A stretch of DNA of 6,234 nucleotides. Origin: an uncultured Planctomycetales bacterium. GTDB taxonomy: Bacteria; Planctomycetota; Planctomycetia; Isosphaerales; Isosphaeraceae. This document shows positions 1-5,071 of the stretch, piece by piece. Below the pieces are notes generated by a model. The model worked only from the letters and a program-made list of their open reading frames with translations, was not told the origin of the DNA and ran no database searches. The position numbers and the translations under genes are program-made. The stretch covers positions 1 to 6,234 of the forward strand of contig CALCIB010000158.1 of the NCBI GenBank assembly GCA_937907525.1, given 5' to 3'. The first letter of the stretch is position 1, and each line of letters opens with the position of its first letter.

Positions 1-243
1 GTGCGTCCTTCCGCACCAACAGTTTACGGCCCGCAAGGCTTACCGGATAGACTCTCACACGGCAGATGCCTGTCCATGCAAGTACTTCGCGAGTCACTCC
101 AACTTCAGATCGACGATTTTGGGGCCGAACCCAAACTCCGCGACCTCGTAAGGAATTACTACCGGGCGATCACCGATTATATGCTGCGACGAGGGCACGC
201 GAACGTAACTCACACGGTCAAGGGTTATCACGACTTCTTTTGA
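1..243 (+). CDS. Hypothetical small protein, possibly the 3' end of a gene that begins before the window
   Basis: I do not recognise this protein. The frame is open from the first base to a TGA at 241-243, so it may be the C-terminal end of a longer gene. GTG at 1 and ATG at 76 are the possible internal starts, and neither has a convincing Shine-Dalgarno sequence. From ATG 76 the product would be 55 residues. It is rich in Arg, Tyr and His, looks soluble (a probable helix around LRDLVRNYYRAITDYMLRR), and has no membrane segment or signal peptide. Base composition is visibly less GC-rich than the rest of the window and third positions are less biased, which may mean transferred or decaying DNA. 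The next small frame starts 17 bases downstream behind a strong ribosome binding site, so the two could be cotranscribed. Whether this frame is translated is uncertain. Confidence 0.4.
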   Translation: MRPSAPTVYGPQGLPDRLSHGRCLSMQVLRESLQLQIDDFGAEPKLRDLVRNYYRAITDYMLRRGHANVTHTVKGYHDFF

Positions 244-260
244 CTCGAGAGGAGGCGGTC

Positions 261-488
261 GTGAAGAGGGAAGAGGTGGAGCGCCTGATCGAGGCGAATC
301 CAGGAGTCGATGGTGATCAAGTGCGTCGCGTCATGGAGACGCGGAGGCGAATCAAGGACCGTCGGCGAGCCGGCTATCTGGCCGATGGTTACAAGATCGA
401 GCCTCAATTCTCCAAGGTGCCGGCGAAGAGCGTTCAGAGTGAGCGCCGATGCGGCCCACCTCACGGGGCCGCGGCCTCGGCGGATTAA
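261..488 (+). CDS. Small hypothetical protein, 75 aa, charged and helical at the N-terminus
   Basis: I do not recognise a family. GTG 261 is chosen because AGAGGAGG at 248-255 lies five bases upstream, the strongest Shine-Dalgarno sequence in this part of the window. Residues 1-40 are highly charged (VKREEVERLIEANPG, then a run of Arg and Lys) and should form helices. A short segment around residues 41-52 (AGYLADGYKIEP) is followed by a low-complexity Ala/Gly/Ser/Pro tail that may be non-conserved. There is no signal peptide or transmembrane segment. The gene follows the preceding small frame with a 17-base gap and stops six bases before a strong intrinsic terminator, so it looks like the last gene of a short transcription unit. 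A small nucleic-acid-associated or regulatory protein is possible from its charge, but no function can be assigned. Confidence 0.5.
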   Translation: MKREEVERLIEANPGVDGDQVRRVMETRRRIKDRRRAGYLADGYKIEPQFSKVPAKSVQSERRCGPPHGAAASAD

Positions 489-493
489 ACCGC

Positions 494-519
494 GCCCCGG
501 CCTCACGGCCGGGGCTTTT
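494..519 (+). terminator. Intrinsic terminator after the small ORFs, in a convergent intergenic gap
   Basis: A perfect 9-bp stem, GCCCCGGCC (494-502) and GGCCGGGGC (507-515), closes a TCAC tetraloop and is followed directly by TTTT (516-519). It lies in the short gap between the plus-strand small gene (stop at 488) and the minus-strand rhaB (stop codon at 536-538). It has a clear T-run only for plus-strand transcripts. On the minus strand the stem is followed by a T-poor tract with a single TTTAA, so it may also slow rhaB transcription, less efficiently. Confidence 0.85.
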
Positions 520-535
520 CATGCGCTCATGCGCC

Positions 536-2041
536 TCACGATCCGACCAACTCCTGGAAGCGGCCGTCGGCGTCGTCCCAGGCGCGGGTGTCGCGGGGCT
601 CGAAGACGGTCACGGGGAACGAGCGGGCGACGATGGCGCGCAGGTCCTTGAGCGAGCCGATCCGGCCGCGGCCCATCGCCTGCGTCAGGATGTTGCCGAT
701 CGCCGTGGCCTCCACCGGGCCGGCGTGGACCGGACGGCCGCAGGCGTCGGCGGCGAACTGGCAGAGCAGCGTGTTCTTCGAGCCGCCGCCCACGACGTGG
801 ATCGTCTTGATCGTCGTCCCCAGGATCGACTCCAACCGCGCGATCGTCCAGCGGTACTTCAAGGCCAGGCTCTCCAGGCAGGTCCGGATCACCGCCCCCT
901 CGGACTCCGGCGCCGGCTGGCCGGTCCTTTGACAGTAGGCGGCGATCCGCGCGGGCATGTCGCCGTGGGAGAGGAACGACGGGTCGTCCGGGTCGATCAG
1001 GGGGCCGAACGCCGGCGACGCCATGGCCATCGCCATCAACTGCTCGTAGCTCATGTCGTTGCCGGCCCGCGCCCAGGTCCGGCGCGACTCCTGCACCAGC
1101 CACAGCCCCATGATGTTCTTCAAGAGCCTCGTGGTCCCCAGCACGCCCCCCTCGTTGGTGAAGTTGTATCGATACGTCTCCGCGTTAATCACCGGCCGGG
1201 GGACCTCCACGCCCAGAAGCGACCACGTCCCGGAGCTGAGGTAGCACCAGTCCGGCGGGGAGTCGGTCCCGACGGTGGCGCTGGCCGTCGGCACGGCGAC
1301 GACGGCGCTGGCCGTGTCGTGGGTCGGCGGGGCGATCACCGCGACGCCCTTGGAAAGCCCCGTCTCCTCGGCCACGTCGGCCCGCAGCGGGCCCAGTTCG
1401 GATCCGGGCTCGATCAGGTCCGGCAGGATGGAGCGGGGCAGGCCCAGGGCGGAGCAGATCTCGTCGGACCACGCGCCGGTCGCGGGGTCGAGCAGTTGGG
1501 TGGTGGACGAGTCGGTGCGTTCCGCGGCGCGGACGCCGGTCAGGAGCCAGCCCAGGACGTCGGGCATCATCAGCATCGTCTCGGCGACGTCCAGGAGCGG
1601 CGAGCCGGCGGTCTTGAGCGCCAGAAGCTGATAGACGGTGTTGAACGGCAGGAATTGAAGGCCGGTGATCTCGTAGATCCGTTCCCTGGGGATCCTGGCG
1701 AAGGCGGCGTCGAGCATGCCGTCGGTGCGGCGGTCGCGGTAGTGGACGGGGTTGCCAAGCAGGGTGTCGCCGCGGCCGATGAGGCCGAAGTCGACCCCCC
1801 AGGTGTCGACCCCGATCGCGTCCAGCGACGCCTTGACGGCGACGGTCTTGCGGATCGCCTCCTTCATCTCGGCGAAGAGGCGGGGAAGGTCCCAGTAGAG
1901 GGTGTCGAGCATCTGGACCGGGCCGTTGGAGAAGCGGTGGATCTCCTCCAGGCCCAGCCGCGCGCCGTCGAATCGTCCGAGCATCCCGCGGCCGCTCTCC
2001 GCGCCCAAATCCAGCGCCAGGTAGTCCGTCGTCTTGGCCAT
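536..2041 (-). CDS. rhaB: L-rhamnulokinase, FGGY carbohydrate kinase family
   Basis: RhaB uses ATP to phosphorylate L-rhamnulose at C1 in the cytoplasm, giving L-rhamnulose 1-phosphate for aldol cleavage to DHAP and lactaldehyde. The 501-residue product fits the family (E. coli RhaB is about 490). Visible motifs in order are DLGAESGR at 11-18 (phosphate-binding loop), VDTWGVDFGL near 78-87, NPVHYRDRRT near 97-106, LQFLPFNTVYQL near 128-139, THDTASA at 240-246 with D242 as likely catalytic base, LSSGTWSLLG near 268-277, LKNIMGLWL near 307-315, and VVGGGSKN at 416-423 (adenosine site). These match RhaB more closely than xylulo-, glycerol- or fuculokinases. ATG 2041 is chosen because the motif-bearing fold begins there and GGGGGAAG lies upstream; longer in-frame starts add only low-complexity sequence. 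No other rha gene is in the window, so the aldolase and isomerase must lie elsewhere. In planctomycetes these sugars can be processed through a microcompartment. Confidence 0.93.
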   Translation of the reverse strand: MAKTTDYLALDLGAESGRGMLGRFDGARLGLEEIHRFSNGPVQMLDTLYWDLPRLFAEMKEAIRKTVAVKASLDAIGVDTWGVDFGLIGRGDTLLGNPVHYRDRRTDGMLDAAFARIPRERIYEITGLQFLPFNTVYQLLALKTAGSPLLDVAETMLMMPDVLGWLLTGVRAAERTDSSTTQLLDPATGAWSDEICSALGLPRSILPDLIEPGSELGPLRADVAEETGLSKGVAVIAPPTHDTASAVVAVPTASATVGTDSPPDWCYLSSGTWSLLGVEVPRPVINAETYRYNFTNEGGVLGTTRLLKNIMGLWLVQESRRTWARAGNDMSYEQLMAMAMASPAFGPLIDPDDPSFLSHGDMPARIAAYCQRTGQPAPESEGAVIRTCLESLALKYRWTIARLESILGTTIKTIHVVGGGSKNTLLCQFAADACGRPVHAGPVEATAIGNILTQAMGRGRIGSLKDLRAIVARSFPVTVFEPRDTRAWDDADGRFQELVGS

Positions 2042-2133
2042 CGTTCTCGTTCTTCCCCCGCGGGCGCCGAATGACATGAGCCGATTCCGGCCCGCCGCCG
2101 CTCGCGCGCGGGCCCCCTGCAACGCAAGGTCCG

Positions 2134-2162
2134 ATCATAAGTCCCGGCCGCGGCCTTCTCAA
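2134..2162 (-). promoter_or_regulatory. Predicted sigma70-type promoter of rhaB with a palindrome in the spacer
   Basis: Read on the minus strand, TTGAGA (2157-2162) and TATGAT (2134-2139) are separated by exactly 17 bases; each hexamer differs from consensus at one position. Transcription would start near 2127 and give a leader of about 85 bases before the rhaB ATG at 2041. The spacer contains the perfect 10-bp palindrome GGCCGCGGCC (2146-2155), where a dimeric regulator could block polymerase. The hexamers and spacing are seen directly; use as a promoter and any operator function are inferred. Confidence 0.55.
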
Positions 2163-2181
2163 GCGGGCGTCGGCGCGGCGG

Positions 2182-2210
2182 TTGCGTGGCCTTCCCCGTC
2201 GGGATACGTT
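2182..2210 (+). promoter_or_regulatory. Weak candidate promoter for the SecB-like gene
   Basis: TTGCGT (2182-2187) and TACGTT (2205-2210) are 17 bases apart, about 50 bases before the ATG at 2261. Both are poor matches but keep the most important positions (TTG, and TA at the first and T at the last position of the -10). It lies back to back with the rhaB promoter, so the 219-base gap 2042-2260 probably serves both divergent genes. In GC-rich DNA such a match could be chance. Confidence 0.25.
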
Positions 2211-2260
2211 TGAAAACGACCGCCGAGACGACCCGATCCGATCGCCCGAGGACCTCGCCC

Positions 2261-2800
2261 ATGGCCCGCAAACGCGCCACGCCCAAACCCCCCGCCGACG
2301 TCCCTGCCTCGCTCCCGTTTCCCGACGTCCGCCCCGAAGACCTGCAAAGGATGGTGGGCGGGATCGCGTCGATGGTCGACTCGTTCCGGATCAAGCGGGC
2401 GGTCTTGCAACGCGCGTCGGTCGTCGCCGACCCCGACGGCCTCGTCGACGCCGGCCCGTACATGCTGGAGATGGACCCCCCGGAGACCGAGTACGACCTC
2501 GACCCCGCGACGGCTCGCCTGCGCGTCGTCTGTCACTGCCGGCTGGTCGCGGAGCGCGCCACGCCGACGGGCCGAAGGAGGAAGGCGGCCTCCGCCCCCG
2601 TCCTGACGGTGGATGCGTCGTTCCGGCTCGATTACGAGATCGACGACGTCCTCGTCGCCGCGGTCGACGAGACGCTGCTGAACGTCTTCCTCGACGTCGC
2701 CGTCTCCCACGCCTGGCCCTACTGGCGCGAGTACGTCCGCGACGCCTCCACCCGCGCCGGCCTCCCTGTCATCGACGTCCCCTTCGACGTCGAGTTCTGA
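2261..2800 (+). CDS. SecB-like export chaperone domain protein, possibly of the toxin-antitoxin-chaperone type
   Basis: SecB-family proteins are tetrameric cytosolic chaperones that hold unfolded clients, classically for Sec export; a solitary subgroup stabilises antitoxins in TAC modules. The 179-residue product has a Pro-rich start (1-25), then a pattern like the mycobacterial TAC chaperone Rv1957 as I recall it: SFRIKRAVLQRASV (41-54), a strand ending in LRVVCHCRLV (87-96), then VDASFRLDYEID (117-128), a helix at 135-150, and AWPYWREYVRDASTRAGLPV (151-170). The PYxREYV and GLP signature near the C-terminus is the best evidence for SecB. A basic loop (104-108) interrupts the sheet. ATG 2261 is chosen because GAGGA at 2248-2252 is 8 bases upstream; an earlier in-frame ATG at 2186 lacks this support. 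The next gene encodes an XRE-type HTH protein. The SecB assignment rests on remembered similarity and is not certain. Confidence 0.65.
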   Translation: MARKRATPKPPADVPASLPFPDVRPEDLQRMVGGIASMVDSFRIKRAVLQRASVVADPDGLVDAGPYMLEMDPPETEYDLDPATARLRVVCHCRLVAERATPTGRRRKAASAPVLTVDASFRLDYEIDDVLVAAVDETLLNVFLDVAVSHAWPYWREYVRDASTRAGLPVIDVPFDVEF

Positions 2801-2996
2801 AAGCGGGAGGCGACGCGAGACCCTTCGGCCGGTCGCCCGTCGTCGGCCTCGCGCCGTACCGTGACCGAGGCCCGCGCGAATTCGTCGGGAATTTTGGTTC
2901 ACCCCTTTCCTCGAGTCGCTCCATTCGACGGCCGAGGCGTTCGACCTGGAGTCGGAGGACGACCTGGACGAGTCCGAGCGCCAGGTCGCCCGGCGG
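2801..2996. other. Gap between the SecB-like gene and the HTH gene, with a coding-like 5' extension
   Basis: No complete gene or terminator is visible here. From 2865 the frame of the HTH gene is open, and from about 2898 it shows strong third-position G/C bias, reading FWFTPFLESLHSTAEAF and then an acidic stretch (DLESEDDLDESERQ). An in-frame TGA lies at 2862 and there is no ATG, GTG or TTG in this frame before ATG 2997. A GTG at 2861 is in another frame. This looks like coding sequence that has lost a normal start, or uses ATT 2880 or CTG 2946. Confidence 0.5.
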
Positions 2997-3263
2997 ATGG
3001 ACGCCGAGGAGGCCACGTTCGCCGAGCGTTTAAGCGCGGTCATGGCCGCCAAGGGGTTCAGCCAGTCGCGACTGGCGCGGGCCAGCGACGTCGGCCAGCC
3101 GGCGATCTCGATGCTGCTGGCGCGGAGTTGCCGCCCCCAGCGTCGCACGGTCGAGCGGTTGGCGCGCGCCCTGGACGTCGCGCCGGGCGACCTCTGGCCG
3201 GACTTCGCGGGCGGGGCCGCGCCGTCGCCGGAGGCGGTTTCGACGCCGAGGGCGCGCGCGTAG
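2997..3263 (+). CDS. XRE/Cro-CI-type helix-turn-helix DNA-binding protein (HigA-like)
   Basis: Residues 8-66 form a complete HTH_3 (XRE) domain: FAERLSAVMAAKG as helix 1, FSQSRLARASDVGQPAISML as helices 2 and 3 with the recognition helix around 33-41, then RRTVERLARALDVAPGDLW, the usual end of this domain. Such proteins bind operator DNA as dimers, as phage-type repressors, as antitoxins of HigA type or as single regulators. The 88-residue length fits an antitoxin or small regulator; the C-terminal 20 residues are a low-complexity tail. ATG 2997 is the first standard start in frame, but it has no well-placed Shine-Dalgarno sequence, and the upstream frame (from about 2898) looks coding, so the true protein may be 17-39 residues longer. 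It follows the SecB-like gene on the same strand after 196 bases. DNA binding is confident; the role is not. Confidence 0.75.
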   Translation: MDAEEATFAERLSAVMAAKGFSQSRLARASDVGQPAISMLLARSCRPQRRTVERLARALDVAPGDLWPDFAGGAAPSPEAVSTPRARA

Positions 3264-3277
3264 GCGAGGCCCGGACT

Positions 3278-3298
3278 TGATCGCGGGGTCGCGGATCA
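3278..3298. terminator. Possible hairpin terminator between convergent genes
   Basis: TGATCGCG (3278-3285) pairs with CGC-G-GATCA (3290-3298), with one bulged G at 3293 and a GGGT loop. It occupies the 32-base gap between the HTH gene (stop at 3263) and the permease gene, overlapping the latter's stop codon. There is no T-run on either side, so termination efficiency is doubtful; it may only mark the collision zone of two convergent transcripts. Confidence 0.3.
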
Positions 3299-4741
3299 CT
3301 CCGTCGCGGGACGCTTGCCGACGCCGATGTTGGCGATGATCGCCGCGGCGACGACCATGAACCCGGCGAGGATCCAAAGCGCCGTGTCGTAGGAGTCGGT
3401 GTTCTGCTTCAACACGCCGACCAGGGTCGGCCCGACCCAGCCGCCGAGGTTCGCCACCGAGTTGATCAGGCCGATGCTCGCCGCGGCGGCCGACTCGGTC
3501 AGGAACATCCCCGGCAGGATCCAGAACGCCGGCAGGTACGCCTTGAACCCCACCAGCGCCACCGTGAAGCCCAGGACGGTCAGCCATGACCCGCCGTGGG
3601 AAAACGGGATCAGGGCCATCGCGACGGCCCCCACCAGGATCGGCAGATAGGTGTGCCGCACCCGCTCGCCGGTTCGATCCGAGTTCCAGCCCACGAAGAG
3701 TTGGGCCACCAGCGAGCCGATCGGCGGGATCATCAGCAAAAGCGCGATGCGATCGGTGGAGAAGCCGTACCAGTCCTGGATGATCGACGGCATCTGCATC
3801 TCGACCGCGTAATTCCCGCAGGTGCAGAGGAAGAACGCCAGCGCCAAAAGCAGCACCCTGGGATGCGCCAGCGCCTGGGCGATGGTGAAATGTCCCGCGG
3901 CGCGGCTGGCGGCCTTCTCGGCGTCGAGTTCGGCCTGAAGCGCCTCGGCCTCCTCGGTCGTCAGCCAGCGCGCCTGGGCGGGGCGGTCGGTCAGATAAAA
4001 GAAGACGACGAACCCCAGCGCGACCGCGGGGATTCCCCAGAGCACGAAGACCCACTGCCAGCCGAGGATCCCCAGGGGCCCCGGGCCGTCGCCGCCGATG
4101 TTCATCATCTCGTTGCAGATCGGCGGCCCGATGATCTGCGACAGGGGCGCGGCGATCAAAAACCAGGCCAGCGCCCGCGAGCGGTCGCGCCTGGGGAACC
4201 AGTGCGACAGATAAACGACCACCCCCGGAAAGAACCCCGCCTCCGCCAGCCCCAGCAGGAACCTCACGCCGAAGAACTGGCCGATGAACGCCGCGCCCGG
4301 TCCTTGCATCGCCTCGGCGTAGGAGCCCTCGCCGCCGCCGACGGTCGCCTCCAGCAGCCCGCCCGTGGCGCGCGTGACGGCCTCCACGGCGTCGGTGACG
4401 ACCCCGAACCGCTCGTGGACGAACGCCGTCATCGCGGCCACGATCCCCCACGAAATCATGATCCGGCAGATCCACTTCCGCGCGCTCCAGCGCTCCACCA
4501 GCACCGATCCGGGGATCTCAAGCAGCAGGTAGCCGACGAAGAAGATCCCCATCCCGAAGCCGAAGATCTTCTCCGAGAACCCCAGCGGACCCAGGTCCGC
4601 CTGCATCTTCAGCTTCGCGAACCCCACGTTCGTCCGATCGACGTAGGCCACGACGTAACAAATGAACAAAAGCGGCAGGAGCCGGCGGTACGCCTTGCTC
4701 CGGGCGCGGTCCAGGGCGCTTGCTGGGCTTTCCGACGGCAT
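3296..4741 (-). CDS. MFS transporter, anion:cation symporter (ACS) family
   Basis: An inner-membrane secondary transporter of the major facilitator superfamily. ACS members usually couple uptake of organic or sugar acids (hexuronates, glucarate, tartrate, phthalate) to protons. The 481-residue product opens with SKAYRRLLPLLFICYVVAYVDRTNVGFA (written here as residues 15-42), the typical ACS first helix with the DR-NVGFA motif. RFLLGLAEAGFFPGVVVYL (160-178) and the WFPRRDRSRALAW segment (181-193) are also characteristic. About 12 hydrophobic segments can be traced, split by a long charged cytoplasmic loop (about 252-290). Unusually, about 40 extra Gly/Ala-rich residues (110-152) lie between helices 3 and 4, predicted periplasmic, with a smaller insert near 208-222. 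ATG 4741 is chosen because GAGGG lies six bases upstream and the family start is there; upstream in-frame sequence is Arg-rich and not membrane-like. Substrate cannot be read from sequence. Its nearness to rhaB is suggestive only. Confidence 0.88.
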   Translation of the reverse strand: MPSESPASALDRARSKAYRRLLPLLFICYVVAYVDRTNVGFAKLKMQADLGPLGFSEKIFGFGMGIFFVGYLLLEIPGSVLVERWSARKWICRIMISWGIVAAMTAFVHERFGVVTDAVEAVTRATGGLLEATVGGGEGSYAEAMQGPGAAFIGQFFGVRFLLGLAEAGFFPGVVVYLSHWFPRRDRSRALAWFLIAAPLSQIIGPPICNEMMNIGGDGPGPLGILGWQWVFVLWGIPAVALGFVVFFYLTDRPAQARWLTTEEAEALQAELDAEKAASRAAGHFTIAQALAHPRVLLLALAFFLCTCGNYAVEMQMPSIIQDWYGFSTDRIALLLMIPPIGSLVAQLFVGWNSDRTGERVRHTYLPILVGAVAMALIPFSHGGSWLTVLGFTVALVGFKAYLPAFWILPGMFLTESAAAASIGLINSVANLGGWVGPTLVGVLKQNTDSYDTALWILAGFMVVAAAIIANIGVGKRPATE

Positions 4742-4840
4742 GAGGCGCCCTCGACGATCGAACGGCGGAAGAGTGGAGACAAGGCACGACGGAGACAGTT
4801 TACACCGTCGGCGGCGCCCGTCCCACTCCCCGGCGATCCT

Positions 4841-4880
4841 GACCGAACCTTCGGCCCGGCGCGGGTGTCGCATCGGGATC
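4841..4880 (+). repeat. 40-bp direct repeat, copy 1
   Basis: This copy begins GACCGAACCTTCGGCCCGGC and ends CATCGGGATC. It matches 5008-5047 at 38 of 40 bases, with differences only at offsets 11 (T/C) and 31 (C/G). Similarity stops abruptly on both sides. It lies 100 bases upstream of the permease start codon. Confidence 0.9.
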
Positions 4881-4893
4881 ATGGGGAAGTCCC

Positions 4894-4962
4894 GTAGGCT
4901 GGGTCGTGACCCAGCTTGGAAAAAGCCAAGGCGCGCGAGCGCCGGGTCCAGACCCAGCCTAC
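4894..4962. repeat. Structured palindromic element with Y-shaped folding potential
   Basis: GTAGGCTGGGTC (4894-4905) and GACCCAGCCTAC (4951-4962) form a perfect 12-bp stem. After a 2x2 internal loop, GACCC (4908-4912) pairs with GGGTC (4944-4948). Two arms fill the interior: CTTGG (4915-4919) with CCAAG (4926-4930) around an A-rich loop, and GCGC (4931-4934) with GCGC (4939-4942) around a GCGA tetraloop. Nearly all 69 bases are paired in this three-way fold. A competing local hairpin, GCTGGGTC-GT-GACCCAGC, uses 4898-4915. It could be a non-autonomous mobile repeat (REP or MITE-like) or a structured leader RNA. It lacks anticodon and T-loop features of a tRNA. Confidence 0.7.
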
Positions 4963-5007
4963 AAAAACACCCACATTCTTAAGTGCGAAGGTCTACTACG
5001 GGAGCTC

Positions 5008-5047
5008 GACCGAACCTCCGGCCCGGCGCGGGTGTCGGATCGGGATC
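5008..5047 (+). repeat. 40-bp direct repeat, copy 2
   Basis: Second copy of the repeat at 4841-4880, 38 of 40 identical, same orientation, offset by 167 bases. It ends 24 bases before the RNA ligase ATG, so it lies in the probable 5' leader or core promoter of that gene. Both copies contain CCCGGCGCGGG, a short imperfect dyad. Together the copies bracket 127 bases that include the Y-shaped element. Confidence 0.9.
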
Positions 5048-5071
5048 GAAAACAAGAAGAAGGGAGCCCCC

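Larger units (their letters stand above)
4742..5071. other. Divergent intergenic region between permease and RNA ligase genes
   Basis: This 330-base stretch holds no convincing gene. It contains the upstream signals of both flanking genes, two 40-bp direct repeats, and a strongly foldable element between them, each listed separately. On the minus strand, TAAACT near 4798-4803 is a possible -10 for the permease but has no good -35 partner. No clear promoter for the ligase could be placed. A good ribosome binding site for the ligase (AAGGGAG, 5059-5065) lies at the end. Confidence 0.7.

Noticed and set aside
449..2074. Plus-strand open frame of 541 codons opposite rhaB
   Set aside because: It is antisense to a gene with full RhaB motifs and its translation is Arg/Gly/Asp-rich low complexity without a known fold, the usual shadow of a GC-rich gene.
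2186..2260. Longer N-terminus for the SecB-like gene from ATG 2186
   Set aside because: The added 25 residues lie over the candidate promoter, and the ribosome binding site at 2248-2252 fits ATG 2261.
2159..3148. Minus-strand open frame opposite the SecB-like and HTH genes, possibly a hidden toxin
   Set aside because: Its translation is Arg/Gly/Asp-biased low complexity, changes character midway, and shows no toxin fold; it is best explained as a shadow of two plus-strand genes.
3596..4897. Plus-strand open frame of 433 codons opposite the permease
   Set aside because: Its translation is His/Arg/Pro-rich and lacks any domain; the minus strand encodes a clear 12-helix transporter.
4894..4962. 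tRNA-like cloverleaf
   Set aside because: It has three arms at most, no T-loop consensus, no seven-base anticodon loop and a 12-bp terminal stem, so it is not a tRNA.
4662..4982. Plus-strand 106-codon frame spanning the permease start and the repeats
   Set aside because: It overlaps the permease 5' end in antisense and runs through repeat DNA; it is Arg/Ser-rich with no ribosome binding site or domain.
4841..5047. CRISPR array
   Set aside because: There are only two repeat copies, with a 127-base gap containing a palindromic element, and no cas gene.
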